A DNA stretch of 64,000 bases. Source: Dolomitihabitans soli (lineage in GTDB: Bacteria; Actinomycetota; Actinomycetes; Streptosporangiales; Streptosporangiaceae). Shown piece after piece: positions 1 to 8,549 of this stretch (the stretch's first letter is position 1; each line of letters starts with the position of its first letter). The stretch spans positions 62,001 through 126,000 of the forward strand of contig NZ_JAKNTW010000010.1 in assembly GCF_022213955.1 (NCBI RefSeq), given 5' to 3'. Below the pieces are notes generated by a model. It was not told the origin of the DNA, did no database searches, and was given only the letters and a program-made list of their open reading frames with translations. Made by a program: the position numbers and the translations under genes.

Positions 1-806
1 GACGGCGCGGAGTCGAGCCCCACGTAGACCCTGATGGGATCGGCGGCCGGTCCGCCGGCGAACTTCTCCAGGTCCTCCTTGCGGGTGGCCTTGCCGGTGA
101 AGTCACGGCCCATCCGCCCGAGAGAGTCCCAGCTGACGAGCGACCCCGGGCTGCCGGACAGGCTGCTCGACACGGGAGCGCTCACCCCCGGGCTGGTGCC
201 CCGGTTGGCCAGCGAGGAGGTGTTGTTCATCACCTCGATGAAGTTGCCGAACAGCACGTCGTTGGCGAACACCATGACCAGGAACACGGCGAGCGCCAGG
301 CCGACGACCTTGGCCACCGTCGCGGGGATGAAGCGGCCGAGCAGGCTGATGAGCTTGCGGGTCGCCAGCCTGACCGACCGCCCGAGGGCGAGCAGCAGCA
401 CGAAGGTGACCACGGCGAGCACGGCGATGAGCGGCTGGAACCAGGCGATGTCGGTGTCCATCCCCATCGTCCGCCTGACCTCGCGCTGCCAGTCGGAGCT
501 GAACCAGAGCACCGACAGGCAGATCACCGTGCCGCCGCCGACCAGCAGCCGCCAGGCGACGGCACGGGCCCGCGGGCTCGGCGTCAGGCCGAAGCCCCGC
601 CGGAGCAGCGCGCTGAGGATGCTCCCCAGGGCGTAACCGCCGCCGGCGGCGACCCCGCCGACGATCCCCTGCAGGATCCACGAGCGTGGCAGCAGCGAAG
701 GCGACAACGACGCGCAGAAGAACCCGACCGCGACGACCGTGCCGCCGATGCCGAGTCTGCGTCGCACGACTCTCGCTGTCGTACGCTTTTCGTCCCGGTC
801 CCCCAC
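1..806 (-). CDS. Membrane-anchored alpha/beta-hydrolase family protein, N-terminal part (cut by window edge)
   Basis: Reading the minus strand gives an open frame from a GTG at 806 to the window edge, about 268 residues. It shows several hydrophobic segments typical of the N-terminal membrane domain of the Abhydrolase_9 family: the family-like stretch SLLPRSWILQGIVGG, then a segment around LLVGGGTVICLSVLWF, then LIAVLAVVTFVLLLAL, then VVGLALAVFLVMVF. A soluble part follows with RVYVGLDSAP at the edge, where the hydrolase domain of this family begins. A G-rich Shine-Dalgarno-like run lies upstream of 806; a second GTG at 767 in the same frame is an alternative start. The catalytic domain lies outside the window, so activity cannot be judged. 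Confidence 0.8.
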   Translation of the reverse strand, partial: MGDRDEKRTTARVVRRRLGIGGTVVAVGFFCASLSPSLLPRSWILQGIVGGVAAGGGYALGSILSALLRRGFGLTPSPRARAVAWRLLVGGGTVICLSVLWFSSDWQREVRRTMGMDTDIAWFQPLIAVLAVVTFVLLLALGRSVRLATRKLISLLGRFIPATVAKVVGLALAVFLVMVFANDVLFGNFIEVMNNTSSLANRGTSPGVSAPVSSSLSGSPGSLVSWDSLGRMGRDFTGKATRKEDLEKFAGGPAADPIRVYVGLDSAP

Positions 807-849
807 CGGTTGCCCCCGATATAGGTTCAAATCTGGTACCAGCCGAACC

Positions 850-1998
850 CTAACGTCCAGACGGCCGACGTGCGGCGACGGCCTTCTCATAGAGTTCCAG
901 GTAACGCTCCGCCATCACGGCGGGGGTGTAGCGGGCGCGGGCCGCGGCGCGGCATTCCTCGGGGTCGATCTCGTCCACCCGGCCGAGCAGTTCGGCGAGT
1001 TCCTCCTCGGTGTCGGCCAGCAGTCCCGTCCGGCCGTGCTCCACGACTTCGGGCAGCACGCCCCGGCGCAGACCCACCACGGGCACGCCGAGCGCGAGCG
1101 CCTCGACGACGGCCGTGCCTCCCGGCTCGTCCCACTGCAGCGGGAACAGCGCGGCGCGGGCGGAGGCGTAGAGCCGGTCGCGTTCCGCGCCGCACACCGA
1201 GCCGATCCAGCGCACCATGTCGCCGTCCACGTATCGGGACACGCTGCCGGTGTAGTAGCGGACGTCGGGGTTGCCGTGCCCGGGATCGTCGGGGTCCTCC
1301 AGGATGGCCGCCAGGTCGGCGGGGTGATGGCAGGCGGCGACCGGCCCGGCGAGGACCAGCGGGATGCCCAGTTTCTGGCAGATCCGGGCGGCGACGTGCT
1401 GGCCCTTGAGGTGGCAGATCCTGCCCATGACGACGACGTGTTCTCCTTTGGCGGCCTCGATGCGCGTGTCCGCGAGGGGCGTTGCCAGGTGGACCCAGCC
1501 GAGCGCGGAGTCGCGCAGCGCGGCCGGCGCGCGGTCGAGCTGGGAGCGGGAGACCCCGTTGGTGCGGATCCAGGTTCCGGGGAACGCGCCGTAGAAGTGC
1601 GGGTGCTTGGCCAGGTCCCAGTGCAGCGTGTGCAGGACGGGCGGGCCCTCCGCGCCCAGCGCCGCGAGTACGGCGGGCCCGACGACCTCGACGTGGTCGT
1701 GCACCAGGTCGATGTCGCGGCGGCGGCGCAGCTCGTCGGCGACCCGAGCGAGGTGCGCGTGGGCGATCCCCATGACCTGGTTGTACGGCTTCTGCAACTG
1801 GGCGAACTGGCCTTCGGGAAAGACGCTCACCCGTTCGTCGGTCTCCAGCGCGCTGCCGTGGACGCTCGCCAGCACGACGCGGACCCCGTGGCGGCGGAGC
1901 TCGGGTACCAGGGTGGCCACCACGTTCTCGATGCCGCCGTAGCCGGCGGGCGGGACCGGCAGCCATGGCCCGGCGTTCATCAGCACGGTCAGGTCCAT
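850..1998 (-). CDS. GT4-family glycosyltransferase
   Basis: A 382-residue GT-B fold glycosyltransferase. The N-terminal domain has the glycine-rich acceptor loop (PPAGYGGIENVVATL). The C-terminal donor domain carries the Glu-containing GT4 motif GGTAVVEALALGVPVVG followed by LPEVVEHGRTG, which contacts the nucleotide-sugar in this family. No signal peptide or membrane segment is seen, so it should be cytosolic. The ATG at 1998 has a good AGGAGGTGAG leader. It lies 26 bp downstream of gpgS on the same strand and is probably co-transcribed. Its acceptor is unknown; the pairing with gpgS suggests a glucoside or storage-type polymer, which is inference. Confidence 0.88.
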   Translation of the reverse strand: MDLTVLMNAGPWLPVPPAGYGGIENVVATLVPELRRHGVRVVLASVHGSALETDERVSVFPEGQFAQLQKPYNQVMGIAHAHLARVADELRRRRDIDLVHDHVEVVGPAVLAALGAEGPPVLHTLHWDLAKHPHFYGAFPGTWIRTNGVSRSQLDRAPAALRDSALGWVHLATPLADTRIEAAKGEHVVVMGRICHLKGQHVAARICQKLGIPLVLAGPVAACHHPADLAAILEDPDDPGHGNPDVRYYTGSVSRYVDGDMVRWIGSVCGAERDRLYASARAALFPLQWDEPGGTAVVEALALGVPVVGLRRGVLPEVVEHGRTGLLADTEEELAELLGRVDEIDPEECRAAARARYTPAVMAERYLELYEKAVAARRPSGR

Positions 1999-2024
1999 CG
2001 GGATCTCACCTCCTGATCACTCGT

Positions 2025-3011
2025 CTACCGGGCCCGCTCCCTGGTGAGCGAGGCCAGCGGCGGGCGTTCGGCGACGCTCACGTCGCTCACCCCCGGCACG
2101 CCGTGCTCGTACTGCAGCAGCAGCGAGGCCGGCGGCTCCGGGGAGACCACCCGGCCCTGCCGTTCCAGCCGTGACCAGGCGGTCAGCATGATCTGCGCGG
2201 CCATCCGGCCGAGCGCGGCGGTGGACTGGTGGGCGTGCACCCGCTCGCCCAGGTCCACCTGGCACATCGCGTCCAGCCCGACGAGCCCGAGCAGGTCGAT
2301 GAGCAGGCCCAGTTCGACGCCGTACTCGGTGACGTACGGGACGCGGCGCAGCACCTCGCGGCGGCCCGCGTACTCGCCGCCGAGCGGTTGGACGAACCCG
2401 GCCAGTTCCGGCCAGTAGAGGTTGAGCAGCGGCCGGGCGACCAGTTCGGTCACCCTGCCGCCCTCCCCCGGGTGCACGACGCCGTCCGGGGTGATGTGCG
2501 GGCGCTGGTAGGCGGCCTTGACGAAGGAGACGCCCCGGTCGGCGAGCAGCGGGCCGAGCAGGCCGGTGACGAAGTGCGGGCCGAAGTTGCGGAGGTCGGA
2601 GTCGATGTAGACCACCAGGTCTCCCTGCGTGACCGCGAGCCCCTTCCACAGCGCGTCGCCCTTGCCGGAGAGCGCGGGCAGCTCGGGGTGCACCTCGTCC
2701 TGGTGGACCACCCTGGCGCCCGCCTCGGAGGCCAGCCGCGCGGTGGCGTCGTCGGACCGGGAGTCCACGACCAGGATCTCGTCCACCAGCGCGGCGAGTT
2801 CGGTTCTGATGACGGCGACGATTCCGCCGACTGTCTCCTCTTCGTCCTTCGCGGGCAGGATGACGCTGATGGAGGTCGAGCCCTTGGCCGCGAGAAGCCG
2901 GTCGTGCGGCCAGTCCTCTGCCCTGCTCGTACGGCGCCGCATCCAACGGCGCACTCTGACAAGCGTGTCGGTATCCGTTACCTGCGGATAGACCGAGAAC
3001 TCATCATCCAT
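2025..3011 (-). CDS. gpgS: Glucosyl-3-phosphoglycerate synthase
   Basis: A 328-residue GT81-type transferase that moves glucose from a nucleotide-glucose to 3-phosphoglycerate, the first step to glucosylglycerate and, in some actinobacteria, to methylglucose lipopolysaccharide. Visible landmarks are VILPAKDEEETVGGIV near residue 50, the metal-binding DSD in VVYIDSDLRNF, and PLGGEYAGRREVL with the conserved GGEYAGR region. An upstream in-frame extension to 3284 is open but lacks family similarity; the start at 3011 (MDDEFSVYP) matches family N-termini. The gene is divergent from the oxidoreductase at 3124 with a 112-bp spacer that holds AT-rich promoter-like sequence (TATATAAA, 3078-3087). A GH63-type hydrolase encoded 3 kb away could be the opposing activity. 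Confidence 0.92.
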   Translation of the reverse strand: MDDEFSVYPQVTDTDTLVRVRRWMRRRTSRAEDWPHDRLLAAKGSTSISVILPAKDEEETVGGIVAVIRTELAALVDEILVVDSRSDDATARLASEAGARVVHQDEVHPELPALSGKGDALWKGLAVTQGDLVVYIDSDLRNFGPHFVTGLLGPLLADRGVSFVKAAYQRPHITPDGVVHPGEGGRVTELVARPLLNLYWPELAGFVQPLGGEYAGRREVLRRVPYVTEYGVELGLLIDLLGLVGLDAMCQVDLGERVHAHQSTAALGRMAAQIMLTAWSRLERQGRVVSPEPPASLLLQYEHGVPGVSDVSVAERPPLASLTRERAR

Positions 3012-3123
3012 CGCCTTCCCCGATCGAGAGGAAAACCCCTTGATCGGGTGCTGTGCCCCGTAATGGGGGAAATGAACATATATAAAGCGGTTTGACCGGT
3101 ATTGCTGGTGGCAAACAGTCCTC

Positions 3124-4107
3124 GTGACTCCAACGCGCATAGGCATCATCGGCGCGGGAAACGTCGCCGCCCGCCACGCGGCGGTGCTGTCCGGCTTTCC
3201 CGACGTCGAGCTCGCCGGCATCGCCGACACCGTGCCCGCCAAGGCCCACGCGCTGGCGGCGGAACACGGCGTGCCCGGCCACACCGGCCACGAGTCGCTG
3301 CTCGAAGCGGGCGGACTGGACGCCGTCTACATCTGCGTCCCGCCGTTCGCACACGGCCCGGCCGAACTGGACGCGCTCTCCCTCGGCCTGCCCGTCTTCG
3401 TGGAGAAGCCGCTCGCCCTCGACGCCGCCACCGCCGAGAAGATCGCCGCCGAGGTCGCCAGGCGCGGGGTCCCGACCGCCGTCGGCCACCACTGGCGCTA
3501 CCTCGACGTGCTGGCCCGCGCCCGCGACCTGCTCGGCGGCCGGCCCATACGGCTGGCGCTCGGGCACTGGCTGGACAAGGTGCCGCCCGTCGACTGGTGG
3601 CTCCGGCGCGACCGGTCGGGCGGCCAGATTCTCGAACAGGCGATCCACGTCCTCGACCTGGCCAGGGCGCTGGTCGGCGAGGTGGCCGAGGTGCACGCCG
3701 TACCGGCGGCGCGCGGAGCGGGAGCGGGCGGGGACACCGACGGGGACATCGACCGGGCCACGGGGGCGGTGCTGCGCTTCAGGGACGGGGCGGCGGGACT
3801 GCTCGCCGCGAGCTGCCTGCTCGGCTGGCGGCACCGGATCGGCCTGGAGGTGCAGGCCGACGGGATCTCCCTCGACCTGGCGGAGAACGAGCTGGTGGTG
3901 CACACCGCGCGGGGACGGTCCGTCGAACGGGATTCGGGCGAGGCGCGGCGCCGGGTGGACCGGGCGTTCGTCGACGCGCTCCGCGGCACCGGCGACGACG
4001 TGCGCGTGCCGTACGCCGAGGCGCTGCGCACCCACCGGCTCGCCTGCGCCCTCGCCACCTCGGCCGCCACCGGGCTCCCCGTCGCCGTGGAGCACACCGA
4101 TGTGTGA
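3124..4107 (+). CDS. Gfo/Idh/MocA-family NAD(P)-dependent oxidoreductase
   Basis: A 327-residue sugar or glycoside dehydrogenase. The Rossmann fold starts with IGIIGAGNVAARHA, and the family EKP motif (VEKPLALDAATAEKI) near residue 97 supplies the catalytic lysine. GGQILEQAIHVLDLARAL carries the His and Asp of the active-site helix (family consensus GGG-D-G-H-D). It starts with GTG at 3124, divergent from gpgS. A plus-strand MDR dehydrogenase follows after 50 bp and is probably in the same transcript. Members commonly oxidise a ring hydroxyl of sugars, inositols or glycosides; the substrate is unknown. The importer and isomerase genes nearby suggest a catabolic role. Confidence 0.9.
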   Translation: MTPTRIGIIGAGNVAARHAAVLSGFPDVELAGIADTVPAKAHALAAEHGVPGHTGHESLLEAGGLDAVYICVPPFAHGPAELDALSLGLPVFVEKPLALDAATAEKIAAEVARRGVPTAVGHHWRYLDVLARARDLLGGRPIRLALGHWLDKVPPVDWWLRRDRSGGQILEQAIHVLDLARALVGEVAEVHAVPAARGAGAGGDTDGDIDRATGAVLRFRDGAAGLLAASCLLGWRHRIGLEVQADGISLDLAENELVVHTARGRSVERDSGEARRRVDRAFVDALRGTGDDVRVPYAEALRTHRLACALATSAATGLPVAVEHTDV

Positions 4108-4157
4108 CCACGCCCAACCGAGGCGGTGGACGGGACGCGGCCGATGAGGAGGGCGCG

Positions 4158-5249
4158 ATGGGTGAGGCGCGAGTGCTGAGCATCGAGGGGCCGGGCAGGG
4201 TGGCGGTCGTCAGCGAGGCGGTTCCCGACGTGGGCGAGGACCGGTTCCGGGTCGAGACGATCTACAGCGGGATCTCGTCCGGCACCGAGCTGACCTTCGT
4301 CAAGGGCACCAACCCCTACCTCCACGCCACCTGGGACACCGCGCTCGGCCTGTTCGCCCCCGGTGAGCCGTCGACCGCCTACCCGGTGCGGAACACCGGA
4401 TACATGCAGGTGGGACGGGTGACCGTCAGCCGTACCCCGGCGGTCGCGGAGGGCGCACTGGTCGCCATGGCGTACGGGCACCGGACGGTTCATGTGGCCG
4501 ACCCGCTGGCGGAGCGGTTCGTGGAGCTGCCCGGCGACCTGGACCCGCTGCTCGGCGTCTACGTCGCGCACATGGGCCCGATCTGCGCGAACGGCCTGCT
4601 GCACGCCGCCCACGACCTGTGTGGCCCCGACGTGCGGGACCTGGGAGACGGGGTCCGCGGACGGCGCGTGGTGGTCACCGGCGCCGGCGTCGTCGGCCTG
4701 CTGGTCACCGCGTTCGCGGTCGAGTACGGCGCGGCGGAGGTGATCGTCGTCGACCGGACGCCGGCCAGGCTGTCGATCGCCGAGGCGCTCGGCGCTCGGG
4801 CGCTCGACCCGGACAGCACCGATCCGGCCGCGGCGGTGAAACAGCGCTGGCGGCACGGGCCCGGTGACCGGGGCGCGGACGTGGTGTTCCAGTGCCGGGG
4901 GCAGGCGGCGACGCTGGCCCTGGCGCTACGCCTGCTGCGCCCCCAGGGAACCGTCATCGACCTCGCCTTCTACACCGGCGGGGCCGATCCGGTCAGGCTC
5001 GGCGAGGAGTTCCACCACAACGGGCTCGGCATCCGCTGCGCCCAGATCGGGCGCGTGCCGAGGGGCCTGACGCACCTGTGGGACAGGGAACGCCTGTCGC
5101 AGGAGACCATCCGGCTGATCCGCTCGCGCGGGGCGACGCTACGCGAGCACCTCGTCACCGACGTCCTGCCGTTCGAGGAGGCCCCCGGGCTGCTTCTCGA
5201 ACTCGCCGAACGCCGGCGGCACTGCGTCCAGGCCGTGCTCTGCCCATAG
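4158..5249 (+). CDS. Zinc-type MDR dehydrogenase (alcohol/polyol dehydrogenase family), paralog of the 7315-8367 gene
   Basis: A 363-residue medium-chain dehydrogenase. The N-terminal GroES-like part contains YSGISSGTELTFVKGTNPYL; the cofactor domain has VVVTGAGVVGLLVTAFAVEYGA with the GxGxxG loop and an acidic residue (VDRTPARL) after strand 2, favouring NAD. The usual Cys-His-Glu zinc ligands of classical alcohol dehydrogenases are not evident. The ATG at 4158 follows GAGGAGGGCGCG; a longer in-frame extension upstream overlaps the preceding gene and was rejected. It shares the N-terminal SGIS-GTEL-GTNPYL block and the EEFHHN block with the protein encoded at 7315-8367, so the two are paralogs. 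Its 3' end overlaps the convergent glycosidase gene by 111 bp. Confidence 0.88.
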   Translation: MGEARVLSIEGPGRVAVVSEAVPDVGEDRFRVETIYSGISSGTELTFVKGTNPYLHATWDTALGLFAPGEPSTAYPVRNTGYMQVGRVTVSRTPAVAEGALVAMAYGHRTVHVADPLAERFVELPGDLDPLLGVYVAHMGPICANGLLHAAHDLCGPDVRDLGDGVRGRRVVVTGAGVVGLLVTAFAVEYGAAEVIVVDRTPARLSIAEALGARALDPDSTDPAAAVKQRWRHGPGDRGADVVFQCRGQAATLALALRLLRPQGTVIDLAFYTGGADPVRLGEEFHHNGLGIRCAQIGRVPRGLTHLWDRERLSQETIRLIRSRGATLREHLVTDVLPFEEAPGLLLELAERRRHCVQAVLCP

Positions 5250-6527
5250 CGGCTCGCCGAGCACGTCGAGGATGAGGGCGGCGGACCAGCTGAAGTCGTG
5301 GCAGCCGTGGCCGTCGCCGGTGAACGGGTGGAAGTACTCGCGGAACCCGGCGCCCGCGGCGGCACGCACCATGCCGGCGGCGAGGGTCCGGGCGAGATCG
5401 GCGTCGCGGTCCCTGAGCCCTTCGAGCACCAGCCAGCTCGTGTTCATCCAGCTCGGCCCGCGCCAGTAACGCGACGGCTCGAACCCGGCGGCCTCCGGCG
5501 GGTAGCTCGGCAGCAGGCCGCGCTCCAGGCCGAACCGCTCGACGGCGGTCCCGATGAGACGGTCGGCGACGTCCATCGGCAGCCCCGGCAGGATCAGCGG
5601 GACCAGCCCGGCGACGCTGTCGGCCGCCGGCCGCTCGCCGGTCCGCACGTCGCGGGCGGTGAAGATGCCGCGCTCCTCGTCCCAGAGGCGTTCCAGCAGC
5701 GAGCGGGTGATCTCCTCAGCCTGCCGGAGATGGGGCGTGGGATCGACGCCGCAGACGGCCGCGATCTTGGCGAGGGCGACCTCCGCCGCGCCGTACAACG
5801 CGTTGAACAGCGGGTCCTCGATGAGGAAGCCGGTGGCCTCGTGGTAGCCGGTGTCGCGGTACGCGGCGGCCAGCGCGGTGTAGCGGCGGTAGTCGCGGTC
5901 GGTCGGGCGCTCGTCCGCGGCCACGTGGGCGAGGTCGCGGCGGCGTTCGGTCATCGGCGCGGCGGGCACGGCGGCGAGCGGCCCGTCCCAGGCGGGGCTG
6001 TTGTCCATCCCCGACTCCCACGGATGGACGATCGTCACCAGCTCGTCGGCCGACGACCGCCGCGCGGCGCGCAGGTAGCGGTGCTGGGCGGCGAGGCGGG
6101 GGTAGATCCGGCGCAGGAAGGCCCGGTCGGGCTCGGCGAGGTGGACCCGCCAGGCGGCGAGGGCGTGCACGGGGGGCTGGACGATCCCGGAGGTCGCGAC
6201 GCCGGAGGGAGCGTGCGCCGCCCAGAAGTCCCGGCCGGGGAAGTACGCGCCCTCCGGCACCGCCGGGTTGAAGACGATGTGCGGCACCCGGCCGTCACGC
6301 CACTGGGCGCCGAAGAGGGTCAGCAGCTCGGTACGGGCCCGGCGGGGCGACCAGCAGGCGTTACCGATCGCGACGAAGGCGGAGTCCCAGCTCCACTGGT
6401 GCGGGTAGAGGGTGCGGGAGGGCACGGTGTAGGTGCCCTCCCAGTTGGCGACCAGGACCCGTACGGCGGCGCGGCGCAGCTCCCCGGCCCCTGGCACGGC
6501 CTCCGGCGCGGCGATCGGACGTGTCAC
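5139..6527 (-). CDS. GH63-type (MGH1-like) glycoside hydrolase, glucosylglycerate/mannosylglycerate hydrolase-like
   Basis: A 462-residue (alpha/alpha)6-barrel hydrolase. It shows LYPHQWSWDSAFVAIG near residue 40, HPWESGMDNSPAWDG with Asp175, and GFREYFHPFTGDG with Glu397. By position these correspond to the general acid and general base described for glucosylglycerate hydrolase of mycobacteria. No signal peptide: the substrate must be imported or internal. The GTG start at 6527 overlaps the stop of the isomerase gene as GTGA, so translation is coupled; the longer open frame upstream is rejected. The last roughly 37 residues are read antisense to the MDR gene and look unlike the family, so the C-terminal tail may be a recent extension. 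gpgS nearby makes glucosylglycerate a plausible substrate, but this is inference. Confidence 0.85.
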   Translation of the reverse strand: MTRPIAAPEAVPGAGELRRAAVRVLVANWEGTYTVPSRTLYPHQWSWDSAFVAIGNACWSPRRARTELLTLFGAQWRDGRVPHIVFNPAVPEGAYFPGRDFWAAHAPSGVATSGIVQPPVHALAAWRVHLAEPDRAFLRRIYPRLAAQHRYLRAARRSSADELVTIVHPWESGMDNSPAWDGPLAAVPAAPMTERRRDLAHVAADERPTDRDYRRYTALAAAYRDTGYHEATGFLIEDPLFNALYGAAEVALAKIAAVCGVDPTPHLRQAEEITRSLLERLWDEERGIFTARDVRTGERPAADSVAGLVPLILPGLPMDVADRLIGTAVERFGLERGLLPSYPPEAAGFEPSRYWRGPSWMNTSWLVLEGLRDRDADLARTLAAGMVRAAAGAGFREYFHPFTGDGHGCHDFSWSAALILDVLGEPLWAEHGLDAVPPAFGEFEKQPGGLLERQDVGDEVLA

Positions 6528-7318
6528 AGGAACTTCCGCAGGAAAGCGGCGGTCTGCGGCAGCGCCAGCTCGGGCTCGCCGCGCAGCCTGCACTCCAGGG
6601 CCAGGTCGCCCTGGTAGCCGATCGCGTCGAGGGTGGCGAGATGGGCGGGCCAGTCGAGGTGGCCGGTGCCGGGCTGGTTCCGGTTGGACTCGCTCACCTG
6701 CATGTGCGCGAGCCACGGTGCGGCGGCCGCCAGGGAGGCGCAGGGATCGTCCTCCTCGATGTTCATGTGGTACGTGTCACCGGCGACCCGTACGGAGGCC
6801 AGCCCGGTGGCCTCGCACAGCTCGACGGCCTGGGCGAGCGAGTTGACCATGTGGTTCTCGTACCGGTTGAGCGGCTCGATCATGATCAGCACCCCCAGCC
6901 CCGCGGCGTGCTCGCCCAGCTCGGTGAGGGCTTCGAGCAGCACCTTCCGGTCGTCCTCCGGGGTGCGGGGCGGCTCGAACGGCGGCAGGCGGCGGGAGAA
7001 CTGCCCCCAGGAGGCGGGCGTCATCACCCCGGTCCCGCCCAGCTGGGCGATGACCGAGAGCTGCGAGGCCAGGTTGTCGATCGCGTCACGCCGGCGACCG
7101 GCGTCGAAGTCGCCGATGAAGTGGGCCATGTCCACGCAGACCGTCGGCATCACCACTCCGTCGGCCCTGGCGCGCTCCAGCTCGGGCAGGCGCGACTCGA
7201 AGTGCCGCTCGCCCTTCCCCCGCAGCTCGATCGCGTCGAAGCCCGCGTCGACGGCGAACGCGAACTTCTCCTGCAGCGTACGGCCGGGCAGAAGCTGTTC
7301 CTGGCAGGAAACTCTCAT
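6524..7318 (-). CDS. Sugar phosphate isomerase/epimerase-family TIM-barrel protein
   Basis: A 264-residue xylose-isomerase-like TIM barrel. Metal ligands expected for the epimerase family are visible: Glu in MIEPLNRYENHMVNS, Asp and His in GDTYHMNIEE, and the C-terminal Glu in DLALECRLRG. The pattern NRNQPGTGHLDW resembles ketose 3-epimerases and related glycoside-processing enzymes. The ATG at 7318 overlaps the stop of the upstream MDR gene (ATGA), and its own stop overlaps the glycosidase start, so all three are one coupled operon. In several recently described pathways such barrels act on 3-keto sugars made by Gfo/Idh enzymes. That is a family precedent, not shown here. Confidence 0.88.
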   Translation of the reverse strand: MRVSCQEQLLPGRTLQEKFAFAVDAGFDAIELRGKGERHFESRLPELERARADGVVMPTVCVDMAHFIGDFDAGRRRDAIDNLASQLSVIAQLGGTGVMTPASWGQFSRRLPPFEPPRTPEDDRKVLLEALTELGEHAAGLGVLIMIEPLNRYENHMVNSLAQAVELCEATGLASVRVAGDTYHMNIEEDDPCASLAAAAPWLAHMQVSESNRNQPGTGHLDWPAHLATLDAIGYQGDLALECRLRGEPELALPQTAAFLRKFL

Positions 7319-8367
7319 GACGGGGCATTCTCCGATGCGAACTTGAAGACGACCTGGAGCACCTCGTGCGGGCTCCGGTCGATCAGGTCGTAGGCGTCGG
7401 CCGCGTCCGCCACGTCGACGACATGGCTGACCAGCTCGCCGGTGTCGACCTGACCGCTGATGGCCAGGTCCATGAAGGTGCGCTGGAGCCGCTCCACGTC
7501 CCAGCGGTGGGCGAGCCAGGAGGCCACGCCGGAGATCTGGGAGGCCACCAGTTGCACCTGGTTGTGGTGGAACTCCTCACCGAGGCGCAGGTCGAGCCCG
7601 CCGCCCTGGTAGAAGCCCGCGGCCACGACCCGGCCGCCCCGGCGCACGGCCCTGATCGCCTCGTGCAGGCCCGCGTGGTTGCCGCTGAGCTCGATCGCGG
7701 TGTCCGCGCCGACGCCCCCGGTGAGTTTCCGGACGAACTCCGCGCACGATCCGTCGCTCACGTCGTAGGTGTCGGCCGCGCCGTACGTCTTGGCGAGGGC
7801 GAGCCGGGCGGGGATCGCGTCGGCGGCCAGCACGCGCGCGCCGTTGAGCACGGCCAGGCGGGTCGCGAGCAGGCCGATGACGCCCTGCCCGAAGACGGCG
7901 AGCGCGTCGCCGAGGTGGATGTCGGCCGTGTGGACGGCGTTCAGGGCGATCGCGCCGACCCTGGCGAAGACGCCGGTCAGCGGGTCGGCTCCGGGTGGCA
8001 GGACGTGTCCGGCCAGCTTGACGGCGGGCACGACGGCCTCGGCGCGGTGGCCCCAGATGCCCCAGACGATGGAGCCGAGAGGCGGGTCGATGACGTCGGA
8101 CGCCACCTCCACCACCTCGCCGACCTCTTGGTAGCCCCAGCCCACGAGGGGGTAGTCGTGGGTGTGGCCGTCGACGAACAGCCTGCTGTCCGTGTCCCAG
8201 CGACGGGTGAGATAGGGGTTGGTGCCTCGGTAAGCGGTGAGCTCGGTGCCGGCGGAGATCCCCGAATAGACGGTGCGGACCCGCACGCAGCCGGGCGCCA
8301 GTTCCCCTGGCTGCTCTCCGAGAACCTCGACACTGCCGGGCCCCTGGATGGCGACGACGGTGTTCAA
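7315..8367 (-). CDS. Zinc-type MDR dehydrogenase, first gene of the glycosidase operon (TTG start)
   Basis: A 350-residue MDR-family dehydrogenase with YSGISAGTELTAYRGTNPYL near residue 35, a cofactor loop LAVFGQGVIGLLATRLAVL and a conserved EEFHHNQVQLV stretch. It is paralogous to the 4158-5249 product. The reading frame is closed by a TAG immediately before the TTG at 8367 and no earlier ATG or GTG exists, so TTG must be the start unless the protein begins further in. An AGAAGG lies about 11 bp upstream. The start abuts the AT-richer divergent control region shared with the ABC importer. The two paralogs may oxidise different hydroxyls of the same substrate or act in alternative conditions. 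Confidence 0.88.
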   Translation of the reverse strand: MNTVVAIQGPGSVEVLGEQPGELAPGCVRVRTVYSGISAGTELTAYRGTNPYLTRRWDTDSRLFVDGHTHDYPLVGWGYQEVGEVVEVASDVIDPPLGSIVWGIWGHRAEAVVPAVKLAGHVLPPGADPLTGVFARVGAIALNAVHTADIHLGDALAVFGQGVIGLLATRLAVLNGARVLAADAIPARLALAKTYGAADTYDVSDGSCAEFVRKLTGGVGADTAIELSGNHAGLHEAIRAVRRGGRVVAAGFYQGGGLDLRLGEEFHHNQVQLVASQISGVASWLAHRWDVERLQRTFMDLAISGQVDTGELVSHVVDVADAADAYDLIDRSPHEVLQVVFKFASENAPS

Positions 8368-8370
8368 CTA

Positions 8371-8451
8371 ACTTATGCCTTCTGATCAATCAAAAGTGGA
8401 GGAGTTTCAATTGCTACTAACACCATACCTCCTCTTGAAGAATGCATAAGT
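8371..8451. promoter_or_regulatory. Divergent control region with a long inverted repeat
   Basis: Between the MDR gene and the solute-binding-protein gene the sequence drops well below the local G+C level. ACTTATGCCTTCT (8371-8383) and AGAATGCATAAGT (8439-8451) are inverted copies with one mismatch, 55 bp apart. Nested inside are GGAGGAG and CCTCCTC stretches, also inverted. This is a likely operator pair for the ROK-family regulator encoded at the end of the importer operon; the assignment is inference. Confidence 0.55.
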
Positions 8452-8549
8452 CTACGCGAGGACGCCGAAGAATCGTGGGATGACACGTCGGACCACGGGT
8501 AGAGGACGCACCATCTCAGTTCGGGGACCCACCGACGTGAGGAGCGACC

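Noticed and set aside
34-636. Plus-strand 200-codon ORF at the left edge
   Set aside because: It is the antisense shadow of the membrane-hydrolase gene, whose minus-strand frame shows clear helices and family motifs.
8442-8483. A 13-codon plus-strand ORF in the divergent control region
   Set aside because: No Shine-Dalgarno, and it lies on the inverted repeat; composition follows the palindrome.
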